NCBI GenBank assembly: GCA_963669155.1 | Contig: OZ022597.1 | Coordinates: 5,053,965 to 5,117,964 of the forward strand | DNA: 64,000 bases | Origin: Arbacia lixula | Taxonomy: Eukaryota; Echinodermata; Echinoidea; Arbacioida; Arbaciidae | Direction of reading: 5' to 3' | Shown: positions 36,242 through 48,532 of the stretch, in pieces | Layout of the letters: every line of letters starts with the position of its first letter | Position numbering within the stretch: the first letter of the stretch is position 1 | The notes under the pieces: model-generated | Seen by the model: only the letters and a program-made list of their open reading frames with translations | Database searches by the model: none | Told to the model about the DNA's origin: nothing | Program-made: the position numbers and the translations under genes

Positions 36242-38425
36242 GATTGTGGGTTGGGCTACTAAGCACTGATGTCAGGTGTTAGAACCAAGCACTCAAAGCT
36301 AGGTGTAAATACCTCATGTAAAACTTAGTCATAGTTTTTGTTGCTGAGTGTGCTGTCAGTAGCTCCCATGAAGTCAAAAGATGAAGTCTTGGAGTATATA
36401 GAGGTTTCTCCAGACATATTTGATATAAACTTGACAATGATAGTTTAGAATGTTGCAACCTGATGTAGATAATCTATTCCTTAACCTCTTTTTCCCTCAC
36501 TGATAGATAGATTTGCCTATTAACACCAGTGGCTTCATTTCATGTACAAATATACGCGTATATTCACTTTCATATATTTTACGTATGGTCTATTGTGTGT
36601 GCTGATTGCAATTCAGAAATTTTCATTTTTAAAGTGTTTTCTGGTGTATTGCTTCAATATGTTTCACTTTTCCAGATCTAGCCAATTTCTCTTAACACAC
36701 TTACATTACTGAAATATTGTGGTACTTTTGTTTCTCACATAAGGGGAATATTCTATGTAGCTGAGTGAGTGTGGCATCACTATATTATATTATCGTGATT
36801 TATTTTCCATAAGCATTAGGGACATTAGTGCATATACTTGCATATTTGCTGAGGCTGTCATTGTGCAGATTTTGACATGTTGTGGTCTGTTGGCAAACAG
36901 TACAAGTAGCAGAACCATTTTTTTTACTCTGCCGTGGCCAACCTCAGTGAGTGAGTGAATGACTGTATTTGCTATAGGTTTACAACAGTTAACTTAATTG
37001 TTATCTTGTGTCAACACAAGATTGAAAATTAATATTTAAACGTATGGATTTTTTATCATCATGCATTTTTCTTTGTTACACATCCATTCAACTTATAGGT
37101 AAAATACAAGCTCTATAACATAAGCAAAATAAAGAACAATATGAAATTTAAAAAAAAAGTTTAAAAATGCTTACAAGAAAAGAACAATTTGAACTAGCGT
37201 GTTTTTGTGACTGTAACAGATTTGTTTGTGTGCAACATTAGCAATCGTCACCTGAGATATGTTCACAATATTGTAATGATTAATAGATATTGTAATAATG
37301 AGTACATTATGGAAGGAATTGCAACACTTCATGTACATTATGGTATACTGGTTGAGGAATAATACCAAAATGTACATAAATAAATCTAACCCCGGTAAGA
37401 AATATTTGATGTACTTTCACATCATATGTTGATATATATTGCTAATTTGTACATTTTCCATGTTTGTGAATATAAGTGCTGACAGTTTTAAAAGCCCTGT
37501 ATTTTGCTTTGAAGTTTAGATGAGTTACTAATTGCTTGGAACAAGCATAAATACTTTTTATCATTGATTGATTTGATGAATATGGAATCTGATTTGCTGC
37601 ACATATCTAGAGTTAAGATAAATTTATAGTTATTTTCTTGCCAAATGATTTATGAAATCTATATATTTATATAGTAATATATTCCTAAATGTATTAATGT
37701 TCATCATTCTACATGTGTCCTTGAGATATTCTGATAGTTGACCAATGGGATGATTAAAGTTTAACAAAGCAAAACGTTCAAACGATTGTACTGTCATATT
37801 TAATGTTTGTATGTAAAAGTAAATAAAAGGCTGAAATCATGACGAAGGGAGGCATAGTGAGAGAAAGATGGAAAAAAAAGGAGAGAGAAAAGGAGAGAGA
37901 AAGGATGGAAAGGAAAGAAGTAGAGATTTTTTTAAAAATGAATTTGGAGATATTTAACAGGAGCGAGCACTATGTTGAATTATTACCTGTAAATATTCAA
38001 ACAATAAAACAAGTAAGACCTAATCAGAGAATATGCAACATTTAGTGCTATACTGGCAGTTTTTGTCATTCAGAATCGTAAAAAGTTTGAAATCCTTAAA
38101 AGAAAACTGAATCCTCAATAGTTTGAAGTCAGCTCATGAATATTTCCATTGCTTTTAAATATGTTACGATTGTTATCAAATATTTCATGCTATCACTAAT
38201 CACTAAATGCTGTGATGACCATGATAATGATGATAACAGCTGCAGCAATAAAAAAAAAAAAAAGAATATGCAAGCGAGGCAAAGACGTTCTGTAGACTTG
38301 TTAACCCTCTTTTGAAGAAAACAAAAATTATGATGACCAATATTAACCGGACCTTCCAACATTTTCTTACATACGGGTCAAAACGACTGTAATCAAGTCT
38401 ACAGTCCCAGCTGCTAGCTGTAAAC
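36242..38425 (+). other. SYCP1 3' UTR and SYCP1-SULT intergenic gap
   Basis: AT-rich with no ORF worth calling. AATAAA hexamers at 37128-37133, 37379-37384 and 37822-37827 are candidate poly(A) signals for SYCP1. The last ~150 bases before 38426 would be the sulfotransferase 5' UTR and promoter. No TATA box stands out. Confidence 0.45.
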
Positions 38426-38603
38426 ATGGCGCAGGCGTCTTCTCCAGAATCGCCGAGTAAGCTCGAGCTGGAAGACGATTTTATGCACTACTATGTCGTT
38501 GACGGGGTCCGCCTGCCGCCATTCTGTAGAGGAAAAATCCAGGATATTGCTGAATTTGAAGTGAGGCCGGACGATGTCTGGATTCTATCATATCCCAGGG
38601 CGG
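38426..38603 (+). CDS. SULT4A1-like exon 1 (residues 1-59)
   Basis: Start ATG in aaacATGG. It encodes GVRLPPFCRGKIQDIAEF and ends TATCCCAGGGCGG|gttagt, phase 1, within the PAPS-binding loop. The only nearby alternative donor (TTA|gtaact) would create a stop at the junction. Confidence 0.9.
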
Positions 38604-41600
38604 GTTAGTAACTGCTTCGCTGTTCTGTGTTGGTGACTGACTGAATTGATTAGTGCAATTAGATGCACACAGCATACGTGCGATCAATGCTTGCTGCATT
38701 GCGATGCGTGGTGCCTATCTCTACAGTAGGTTAACATCTGCTATAGATAGCAATACTGTAGACAGTCTAGATCGCTTCATGAATGTGACAAACTGTAAGT
38801 GTTACTGTGTAATGTAACGTTTAAATGAACATTGCATATCAGGCTTCTTAGATCACGGCAATGTGAATGGAGGTAATCATAACTGATTAAGTGATAACAA
38901 AAGCTTAATATTATGTAGACCAGTAGTTAGACTACCTAACTGAACTCGATCATTAATTGTTTATTCATGCCACATTGAATTTGCAACCCGTTTTTGTATT
39001 ATGCCAGGGAAGTATTAGACTGAAATTACAAAATATGTTGTATAGCACTTCTCTCGTTTTAGAAAGCACCCATATTATGTAGTAGTTAAAAGTCTATACA
39101 TGTATGTTGCTGGAGCTAGGGTATGCATGGGGAAAGAAGAAAGGAAGAAGATAAATCTGTATGGTCGTAAATTACTGCGACCAGCCCGCTCACGCAGTGA
39201 GCGGGCTGCATTGCACCGAGCATTGGTGCAAGGTAGTCGAGATAAGCAAAGATAAGTTGGTAAAATATCAACAATTATATTGCGCAGAACTTAAAGCTAT
39301 TGGACACACTTACGGAGAATACTTACATGAATACTTCCGTAGTTGCTTTGAAGATGAATTTAGTCCATGATGGGTTTTTTTTCTTGAAAACATCCCATCG
39401 TACGGCGGTCAGAATTAATGCAGCTGGGAAACATGTATCTGAAGATTGCCGACTTTTTGAAGTTTACGCGCATGCGCCAGTTCTCTATACGATTCGTGTG
39501 TGTTACGTTTTCAACAACAATCCATTACCGTAGCACTCTTTTCACATCGTTGTTTTTTCTTTTTTCATTATTATTGGAACAGATTTTATATTCCAATTTT
39601 TATTTCATTATATTTAAAATTTTATTTTGAAGCATTTATTATACTTTGCATATTTATGTTTGTCCGTAATTTTTTGTTTTGTTTTGTTTTTAAGAGCCAC
39701 TTTTTTCAACCCAATAACGCCATCCCGCTAAGCTAGATTTCAGTGATGGTGCAGTGGTGCACGGTATTAGGAAAGTTGGAAGATTCGGAACTATTTCTCT
39801 TACAAAATCCTTGATCCGCCACTGAAGTTTATAACATAGAAATTAATCATATTTTGGTCACTTTAAATGACACAATTAATGAAAATCAGGTTGATAATTT
39901 GCACAATCAAAACAATAAAAAATCACTTTTCTCATGCATATTCATCAATAGCGCTAAATACGGTCATCAGACCGAAAGCGTCATCATCATGAATATTACT
40001 TTGCGCATGCCTACGAAGTTATTAAACAGCCAAGATGGCAGTCTGGAAGGGACTTCGTTTTGTTAGACCATGATTAGACAGACACATGAAGGGGAAATTG
40101 GTAACGTTACTCAGTATTTTCCATCATTTTCTTACTTCAGACATATGGAAGTTACATTCAACCATTCATATACTGTGATAAATATACTTGAAATGAGTAA
40201 TTCATCCATGTGCACGGGTCGATTATTCATTAATCTCACCCGACATGCCGGGAAATCGGGGGCGAGCCCTCAGGACGCTCCCGCTGCGCGGGAGCAGTCC
40301 CGGGGCTAGGTCGTAAAGTGATATGAGTGACTACCCATGTTGACTCTGATTCATGAAGATATGAGAGATACTGAAAGGCTGGACGCAATGTGAATATAAC
40401 GCGTATGTTAGCATGCATGCATGTGTATGTGTGAGCCTGTACAATGTGCATGCTTACATGTAGCATTACATGTACATGCACAAGTATGCTGATAACATGT
40501 AATTTCACATAGAATGTAAAGCACACACATTATGTGCATAGTGTACAATGTACACGTACAGTGTACCTGTATGGTGAGTACATTAAGGTGCATGCTTCTT
40601 TTAATTACTGTTCTCACAATTTCATGCAATGTTTGGTACGTACATGTAAATGATCTACAATACAGGCAAGGAGGGGAGAGCATATTTTGTTATGAGAGGG
40701 ATAATATGATTGAATGTAAAATCCTTAGTGGACATACTGTACATGTACATCCAATGTATATTAGACAGTATTTGCATAATTAGTGCATAATAATTATGTT
40801 CCATGGAAGTAGCCTTAATTGCTCCAGAGGCCTGTAATGTATTGTAGTAAATCAATACATACAACTATACATACTACTGTATAAGCTCTTATTTTTGTGA
40901 ATTTTGCAAATCTTGTAGGGTTGCGAATTCAACAATACGCAAGTATATTGCTACATAATCTTGATCAGTAAGTGCCTGCACCACACGCTGCTGTGCGCGT
41001 ACATAGTACCAGCGCTATCCATCTCATGATGGGGTACCGGCACCGTATACTATGGTTGGTTGCATGCTTGCTAGCTTGCATAGCATGCCATGCGGTTTAC
41101 AAGCGTGCAATAACATATGCAAGTACACTTTGTTTTTTCCCATTTGCATACCAGTCTGGGAGCAGTGCACGCTGGGTGTCATTCGTGAAAACAACCAGCG
41201 AAAATGCCTTATATATTCAAATATGAATTTATTTCCATCCCTTGATTGTGATATTAAATGAATCACTGAATATACATACTGTACAGTATATGTTTACCGT
41301 AAAGGAGAGTGTGGAAATGTCTCGGGTGATACGGTGAACTGTCAATCCTCACTGTCCATTCCTGAATACGTCCTTCTGTATACTTCCTACATCCTACAGT
41401 ACATCCTTCCTATACTTTCTGAATACTTCCTACACAATGTAAGAAAAAAAAAACACCAGTAAAAATGTCATACAATACAATAATTCAATTGAACATTCTG
41501 CGGTCTCAAATGTACACGTATGCATTTTGCAAACACAATGGCCACTGTCATTTATTTTTTTCTTTGTCAGAGGGTATAATCCATAACATGCTTGTTTCAT

Positions 41601-42874
41601 GATGTCAGGCTTAAAATTAATCCACCACAAATAATCTATTTCTATTCTTAACCCGATCAGACATTATTCATGATGTCCTTTTTGTAAAGGGCAAACATGA
41701 GATTCTATCATTGTAATTTGCACTTAGGTCGATGTCCTAAAGACTCAGATCATTCCATAATTGCCTGAATGTGAAACCACACTTTGCCATTCTGACTGCT
41801 GGATGAAATGGATAATTGATTTTATGCAATACTCCTAGTCAACCACCATGAAATTAAATTGCTCCCCAGGGAGTATACCAGTTGTGGTATATCAGACATA
41901 GTGTGTGGTGGATGTCAGGAAATCTTAACTCATCAAACTTTTGGTTATCTCATGCCATAAACACACAGGGATCACCCAGTTCCCGGATACAAAGGAGTAA
42001 TGACTTTGTAATAAGCTATTCAAAGGTTTATCTTCATGGTAGTGTCTAGGACATTTGATACACAGTTCTCTGGCGATACTGTCCCCTCTATTTTGGAGTT
42101 TCCTGCTTTGGCTTTTGTACGTGTACTTTCTACTTATGTCTTGTCTAACTTGTCCTCCTTCTCTGTTTTCTAATTGCTACTTTGAGACTTCTTCTAGGTG
42201 AAGATGTCCGCAATTTGCTCCCCTGATTTTTCTTGAACTTGTTTTGTTTATTCTACCTATTTTTTTCAATTTTTCCCGTATGTACTCTATTTAGTATAAA
42301 ATTCAAGCTCTGATCTATGACTGCTCTGAGTCCAACTAATAAGCTCTTACCTTGTTTCTGTTAATGTCTCCTTTCCCCCTTTCACTGTTCCCTCTCGTTT
42401 TGTCTCAATGCCTAAATCTCTGGTGCTGATCTTCTGCCCCTGCAGGCGCTTCTTAGCCCTTCCGTACTTGTCTACCTGCCTTCTCTCTCCATCCTCATGT
42501 ACATCTATACTCCTCTTAATCCTAGCTGTCGCCCTGTCATAGATATGATGTTTTTCATCTCCCGCTTGATGAGCAACCCGCCTATTTACTCTTGTTTGTG
42601 CCTTTTTGCCTGTCTCTCATTATCTCCCTTCTCTTCCTCATTCAGTCATTCCTATAAGTCTCATCTCTTCGTTCCCCTATCTCTCCCCCTTTTCTTTTGT
42701 GCCATTTGTGTGACATGTAAAGCATAAAAAAAATCTTTGTTTTGTCTTCATCCCCAATCTCCTCCTCTTCTTCTTTGTCTCTTTTCCTTAAAATTTCTTT
42801 TCCTGTCATTTTGCATATCTACACTGTAGCTACTTTGTTTCTTTCCCCCTTCTGTTCCTCTTCCATGTTTTTTT

Positions 42875-42943
<69 letters not shown>

Positions 42944-43576
42944 CTTTCTCTCTCTCTTACTTTCTCTTTCTGTCACTCCCTTTTTCTCTCTCTCTTTCCC
43001 CCCCCCCTCTCTCTCTCTCTCTCCCAATCTCTCTTTCTCACTCTCTCACTCTCTTTATCTCCCTCTTTCTCTTACTATCTCCTTTTCTCCCTCTCTTTTT
43101 CTTCCCTTTCTCTTTCTCTCCCTCTCTTTTTCTCTCTTTTTCTCACTGTCTGCCTACCCACATTCTTGATTGATCTGATTGATCAGGTCTGGTTTAACCT
43201 GTTGTTTACTGATCCTTGTTTGTTTTGACACTAAGCAGCATGACTCCCACAAAATCTGCTATTCAAAAAATACATGACAGACTGAATAAACTTCAAATAC
43301 CTTATAGGATACAATAAAATGCATGCCATACCCCTCTTGGGTACTGCAGTTTCATATCAAAGATTGACATTCTTACTGGTCAAGAGTTCACAAAGCCAAA
43401 ACATCTAACTGTATGCAATGGATTAATTCTACTCTGTCTATATTGTACTCTTGCTCATTCTCTCTCTTTTACTCAAGTATGTTTCTCCTCTATCCATCTT
43501 GTTGCTGTCTCTGTCTTCCTCTCCCTCTCTTTGCCTACCCCCATGTTTGCTTAATCCTGTATTGCTTAATCTTATA

Positions 43577-43618
<42 letters not shown>

Positions 43619-46600
43619 TATTCTACCTCCTGCTTATTCTTTCTCTTTTCTTCCCTCAATTTCTCCTCTTTTTTGATGAAGTCTGTCTCTCACTCCCTTT
43701 CTCTGCTCAGGGAAGGTACTGGTATACCTCCCATTCTTGATTCATTATGTTTTGCTTAATTCTACTCTGTGTATCTTTAATATCTCGCTCATTCTCTCTC
43801 TTTCCTGACCAAACTGCTTGCTAAATACTCCTCTCCACCCAACCCCCTCCCGCCTCTCTCAGGCCACCCACCTATACCTCCTCCTCATCCTGTTTTGCTC
43901 CCTCCACCCACGCAAGAAAAAGAAAAAGAAAAATCAATTTCCCTAGCCACGCTTGCCCAACTCGATGCATACTCACCTAACATGCTCACTGTACTTAGAA
44001 TCTCCAGAGTGTGTGAAACCAAATACCATGCCAGAATTCTTTATTAAAATACATCACTGTTCTCACCCACCCATCCCTATGCCATAAACATGACACTGAC
44101 TGACGACAGTACTTAACGAAGTGTTGACGTAATGTCCAAAATATGTTATTGTTAATTCGTGTCATGCCCAAACTAGGTAATATCTGGAGCATCACTGGTA
44201 CACCTTGGATTTACAGACAGCATTACAGGGTTTTTGATATTTCTTATAGTAGACCTTAATTGCTATCTTGTAAACTTTTCCCATGTGGTTTATCAAATTT
44301 TCTACTTTTAGAATATCCAGTCTATCAGGCTTGCATTGAAAAGCACATTTTTTTGCATATTAATCTGGGGAAATATACATGAAACCTTACTAAGCCTAGT
44401 TACTAAAGTGCATCAAAATACATGCATTGTAGTAACCATCAACTAAGCTAGTAAGCTTTCATGAATATGGCCCCAGGATATTAACTTGTACGTGTATAGA
44501 TTATGTACAATAGTACCAATATAGGTTTATAGCCATTTATTCTACTTCCATGTTCTCTACAAGTAAAATCTTGAAACTAATCTTTAAAACTAAGTAAATA
44601 CTACACCTAAACTATGTGCTCTAACACTAACCCTAATCCTAAGCTCTGACTATAATCTGACCCTTCACCTTATAACCCTAAAGTATCACCTTGCGCTTGA
44701 TGGGAGAAGTGCAAAATAGCCTAAAGGTGAGTTTACACTAAATCTACTTGTCATAACCCTACCGCTCACCTCCTAGATATTACACAAGTGTTTTCATGAC
44801 ATCGCAAACCAATGAACCATTAAGTCTATGTGTGTCAGATTAAAATGCTGCTTTATTGGATGTGTGTATCATTTGTGCTGAAATGGTGACTGGTGCAGAA
44901 AGAGTTAAAAGTTATGATGTGCACATGCTATGTTGGGCCAGAACCTTGCATCAGGGCACTCCATTAGGAGTGCCTTGATTGCAAGCATTTTCAAGAGAAC
45001 TCTTTTGTGCGAATGCACCTTACATTGGAGTCAACCAAATGGCATGCTAGCCCAGCATAAAGGTCACACACTTATGCTATATAAAACCCTGTTAGCTCTT
45101 TGTGGCAATGAGAAGAGAAGGCATAGAGAATATGACACTGACTGAAATGAAATAAGGAAGAAGGATTAAAACAGTGGAAGGCATTAAATTCATACTTGAA
45201 TAAAACTTACCATTAATAGTTACTTTGCTATCAATGGTTACAACCATGGTAATTTGATTGCAAAAAACATACCTCATCAGACCAATCAAATTCAATGCTT
45301 CCATAGAAATTGCCATTGGTAGCAAAGTTAGCATCAATGGTAAGTTTTATGCAACAAGGCCCTGTTTGGTGTACAGAATGATAGCAGTACGCATATACTA
45401 TACATTTGTAGTATGATAGATAGATAGTATTATATTCCACATACTAAGAATGTTGCTATATGATTCTATATGATTGGTCAAGAGTTGATCACGTGATGAG
45501 GCGTAGTTTTTCCTATCAGATCACCTGAGAATTAAAAGTTCTTTACACTCTAGGTGATAGTACTTTTTGTTTTCGCTGATCTCTTCAATCCTCACAGTCC
45601 TAATGCGTGATTAATATTTTGAGTACGCGCGAAATAACAGTGCGTTACACTCGGAATATCAGTTTTAGCTCGAAGCAGACGACCCCGCGTTGCGCGATAA
45701 TTAAAAATTTGTGTTCGTGGTTGTAAATACCGCGCTACGCCTGGTGCGGGTACTGCGTATGTACATGCATATACGTACGTACGTAGCCTATGTACAGTTC
45801 GTGTTTGCCACAGTCGCGTTTCAATCAAAATAGCCCATGCCAATGGAATTATATTTGAACTACTCAACGACACTGAACTGGTATATTTGCTGCAAGAAAG
45901 TGAACGTGAAAATACAAAGAGACAATTGAAGTTTGGCCTTCGAATATTTCAGGAGTTTTGCGCAGCACTAGGGGACGTCGAGTTTGACCAGTTAGCGGAC
46001 ATCGACTTGAAATCATTGCCATGGCATTGCATGGATCAACTGCTTGGAAAATTCTAGTGGTGAGTCGTACAGTAAAACAATTATGGTTTGCAGAAATATT
46101 TTTTGAATTTGCAGGACATAGACATTGTAGGATACGGTGCTTCTGTTGAGAATAGAAATGTCCAAGTTCTGAACAAGAACAGAAATGCAACGTTTCAGTT
46201 TAATAACTGCGTTGTGAACATTTACAACTAACGTTAGAGTTAGAGTAAACGTTAGACCAGGCCTAGCGATGTTAGCCTAGAATGCTAAGCCTGTGCGGAA
46301 TTGTTTTTCTTGTGAACTTGAGAACTATGATTGACATCTCTTCACGGCATTTGCATGCATGATCAGCATCATGATTCAGGTGAATTCATCCGTACCGCAA
46401 TGTTGTTCGTAGCCTCCCCCTCCAATAACCAGAATATGGTCTAAAAGTTACATTCAAAGATAGGCCTAACGTTAGATTCTCAAACGCTTTTGTACGTCAA
46501 ATTGTCATTTTCTTGTGTAGATAGTTGGTTTCAGATATTGCTCTAAGCTCTGAACGTAGGAGCCCGAGTCATTTTTTTTTTTTTTACATTTTCTGCGGCT

Positions 46601-48476
46601 TGGGCAAATCAATGGAAATTCAAGTTGCGCCTCGGCCGCATCACCGCGAGAGCTCTCCTAGGGCAATCAATTATTTTCCGCTGAACACACATAAAAGCAG
46701 CTGGAAAGAAATGTATCGCGTACTGCAACAAATTTTGTCACCAGTTAGAGAGCATGCGCAGTAGTGCCAAGGCCGAAGAAAACAAAAAGTAAGATCACGT
46801 AGCCGCACCGACCCTTTTGACGCTAAATTGTCATTTTCTGTATAGATTGTTGGTATCAGATGTGGAATATAAAGCAAATAATCAACTTTCGGTTTCAGGC
46901 AATGAGACGAAATATCACTTCCTCGGCGATCTGAATGTATACGCTATCTTTCCTCAGCTAAAAGCTTCGGAAAGATAGCTACATCCAGATCGCCTCGGAA
47001 GTGATATTTCGTCCCATTACCTTCACCGACGTTGATTATTTGCTTAATATTATGACGTCAGTGCATACATGTACACTGAATGATGACTTGATATGCATGC
47101 GTCAATGAGAGCTGAATGGCATGACGTGGATCTACACATTGACTGTTAACCATCGTCTAAAAGTGTCCTGTTTTTATCGCTTTTCACACAAGCCCTTGCT
47201 GGCACAACAAAACATAACAACGTTTCAAGTAATGAGAGATGTACATGTACAGTAGATGGAGAGCACAATCGCCAGTGTTGATCAATCAAGCTCATGTGTA
47301 TGTATTGTTGATGCTGAGCATTTTGCTAGAGTGAATACGCAAGACCCCATGGAGCAGTGATGGTTCCTGGCACTGAAAGGATTAAAGGGATAGTTCACCC
47401 TGAAGTTAAGTTAGTTTCAACAAAAACAGAAATGTGAAAGAAACATTAGTGAAGGTTTGATGACAATCCATCAAAGGCTAAGAAAAGTTATGATCTGTTG
47501 AAATTTCAATTTTGTGACATTACATGTGAGATCCTCCCCATATGTTGTGTGCTGTATGAGTAATATTTTGTGTGTGTGTAAAAGCATGTTACTAATGATG
47601 TATCAAATGCCAAAGTAAAAGGATGGATATCTTTTTGAGAAAGTGGACATTTTCAAAGAAAATTGTACACAACATATGGGAGAGCACCTTGCATGTGACG
47701 TCACAAAATTGAAAGTTTAAAAGATCGAAACGTTCTTATCCTTTGACGGATTTTCATCAAACCTTCACTAATACGCTTCTTTCAAGTTTCTGCTTTTACT
47801 GAAACAAACTTAATTTGAGGGTGAACTATCCCTTTAAGGTCAGAGAGCTATATTTGCTTGCAATGTCCAGTGGGTGTGAGCAAAGCATCACTCATGCATC
47901 AATCACCACATAATGATATGGCAAAAAATATGTTGTTGACAGATTTGGGCGGTAGAAATTTGACACTAATGGAAATGGCAATGAGGGAGACTATGGACCA
48001 CCGCGGGGTCGGATCCCAGATAGTTGAATTGAAAGGCATGTTTCAAAGGCATGTACAGGATTTGCATCTCCCATGGAGTCCTTGCATCTTCATCTGTATC
48101 TCTCCTCTGCAACATTATCTAATCTTAGAGAGTCTCTGGACATAGGGTCATGTTTTTGTGTGTAAGAAGGGTAATTGAGACGTATGTCTAATGTGTATGT
48201 CTAATGGGAGGTATTCATGGTGTGCATAATCCTGCTTATGCATTGTGTCGTGATGGTATTTGTTACATGTAGTGAAGGCTGTTTAGCCTTTAGGTGGTGT
48301 GTATGTGTGTGTGTGTGTGCGCGCGTGTGTGTCCATCTATATGTGCGAGTTTGGGGCTTGATTGAATGATGGTTTCTGACCACTAAAATATAATACTGTT
48401 GTTTGCACCAGGTGACAAAGTACAGTAGTAAATTATTGGGGGAGAAGAGACATACAGAGAGAGAAAGAGAGACATG

Positions 48477-48532
<56 letters not shown>

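Noticed and set aside
42497-43173. 143-codon Ser/Leu/Phe-rich frame
   Set aside because: CT-rich tract; no splice or domain support.
46525-46764. 79-codon frame in SULT intron 1
   Set aside because: Crosses a poly-T run and a short ~325-bp-spaced duplication (tagttggtttcagat / tgttggtatcagat). No coding signature.
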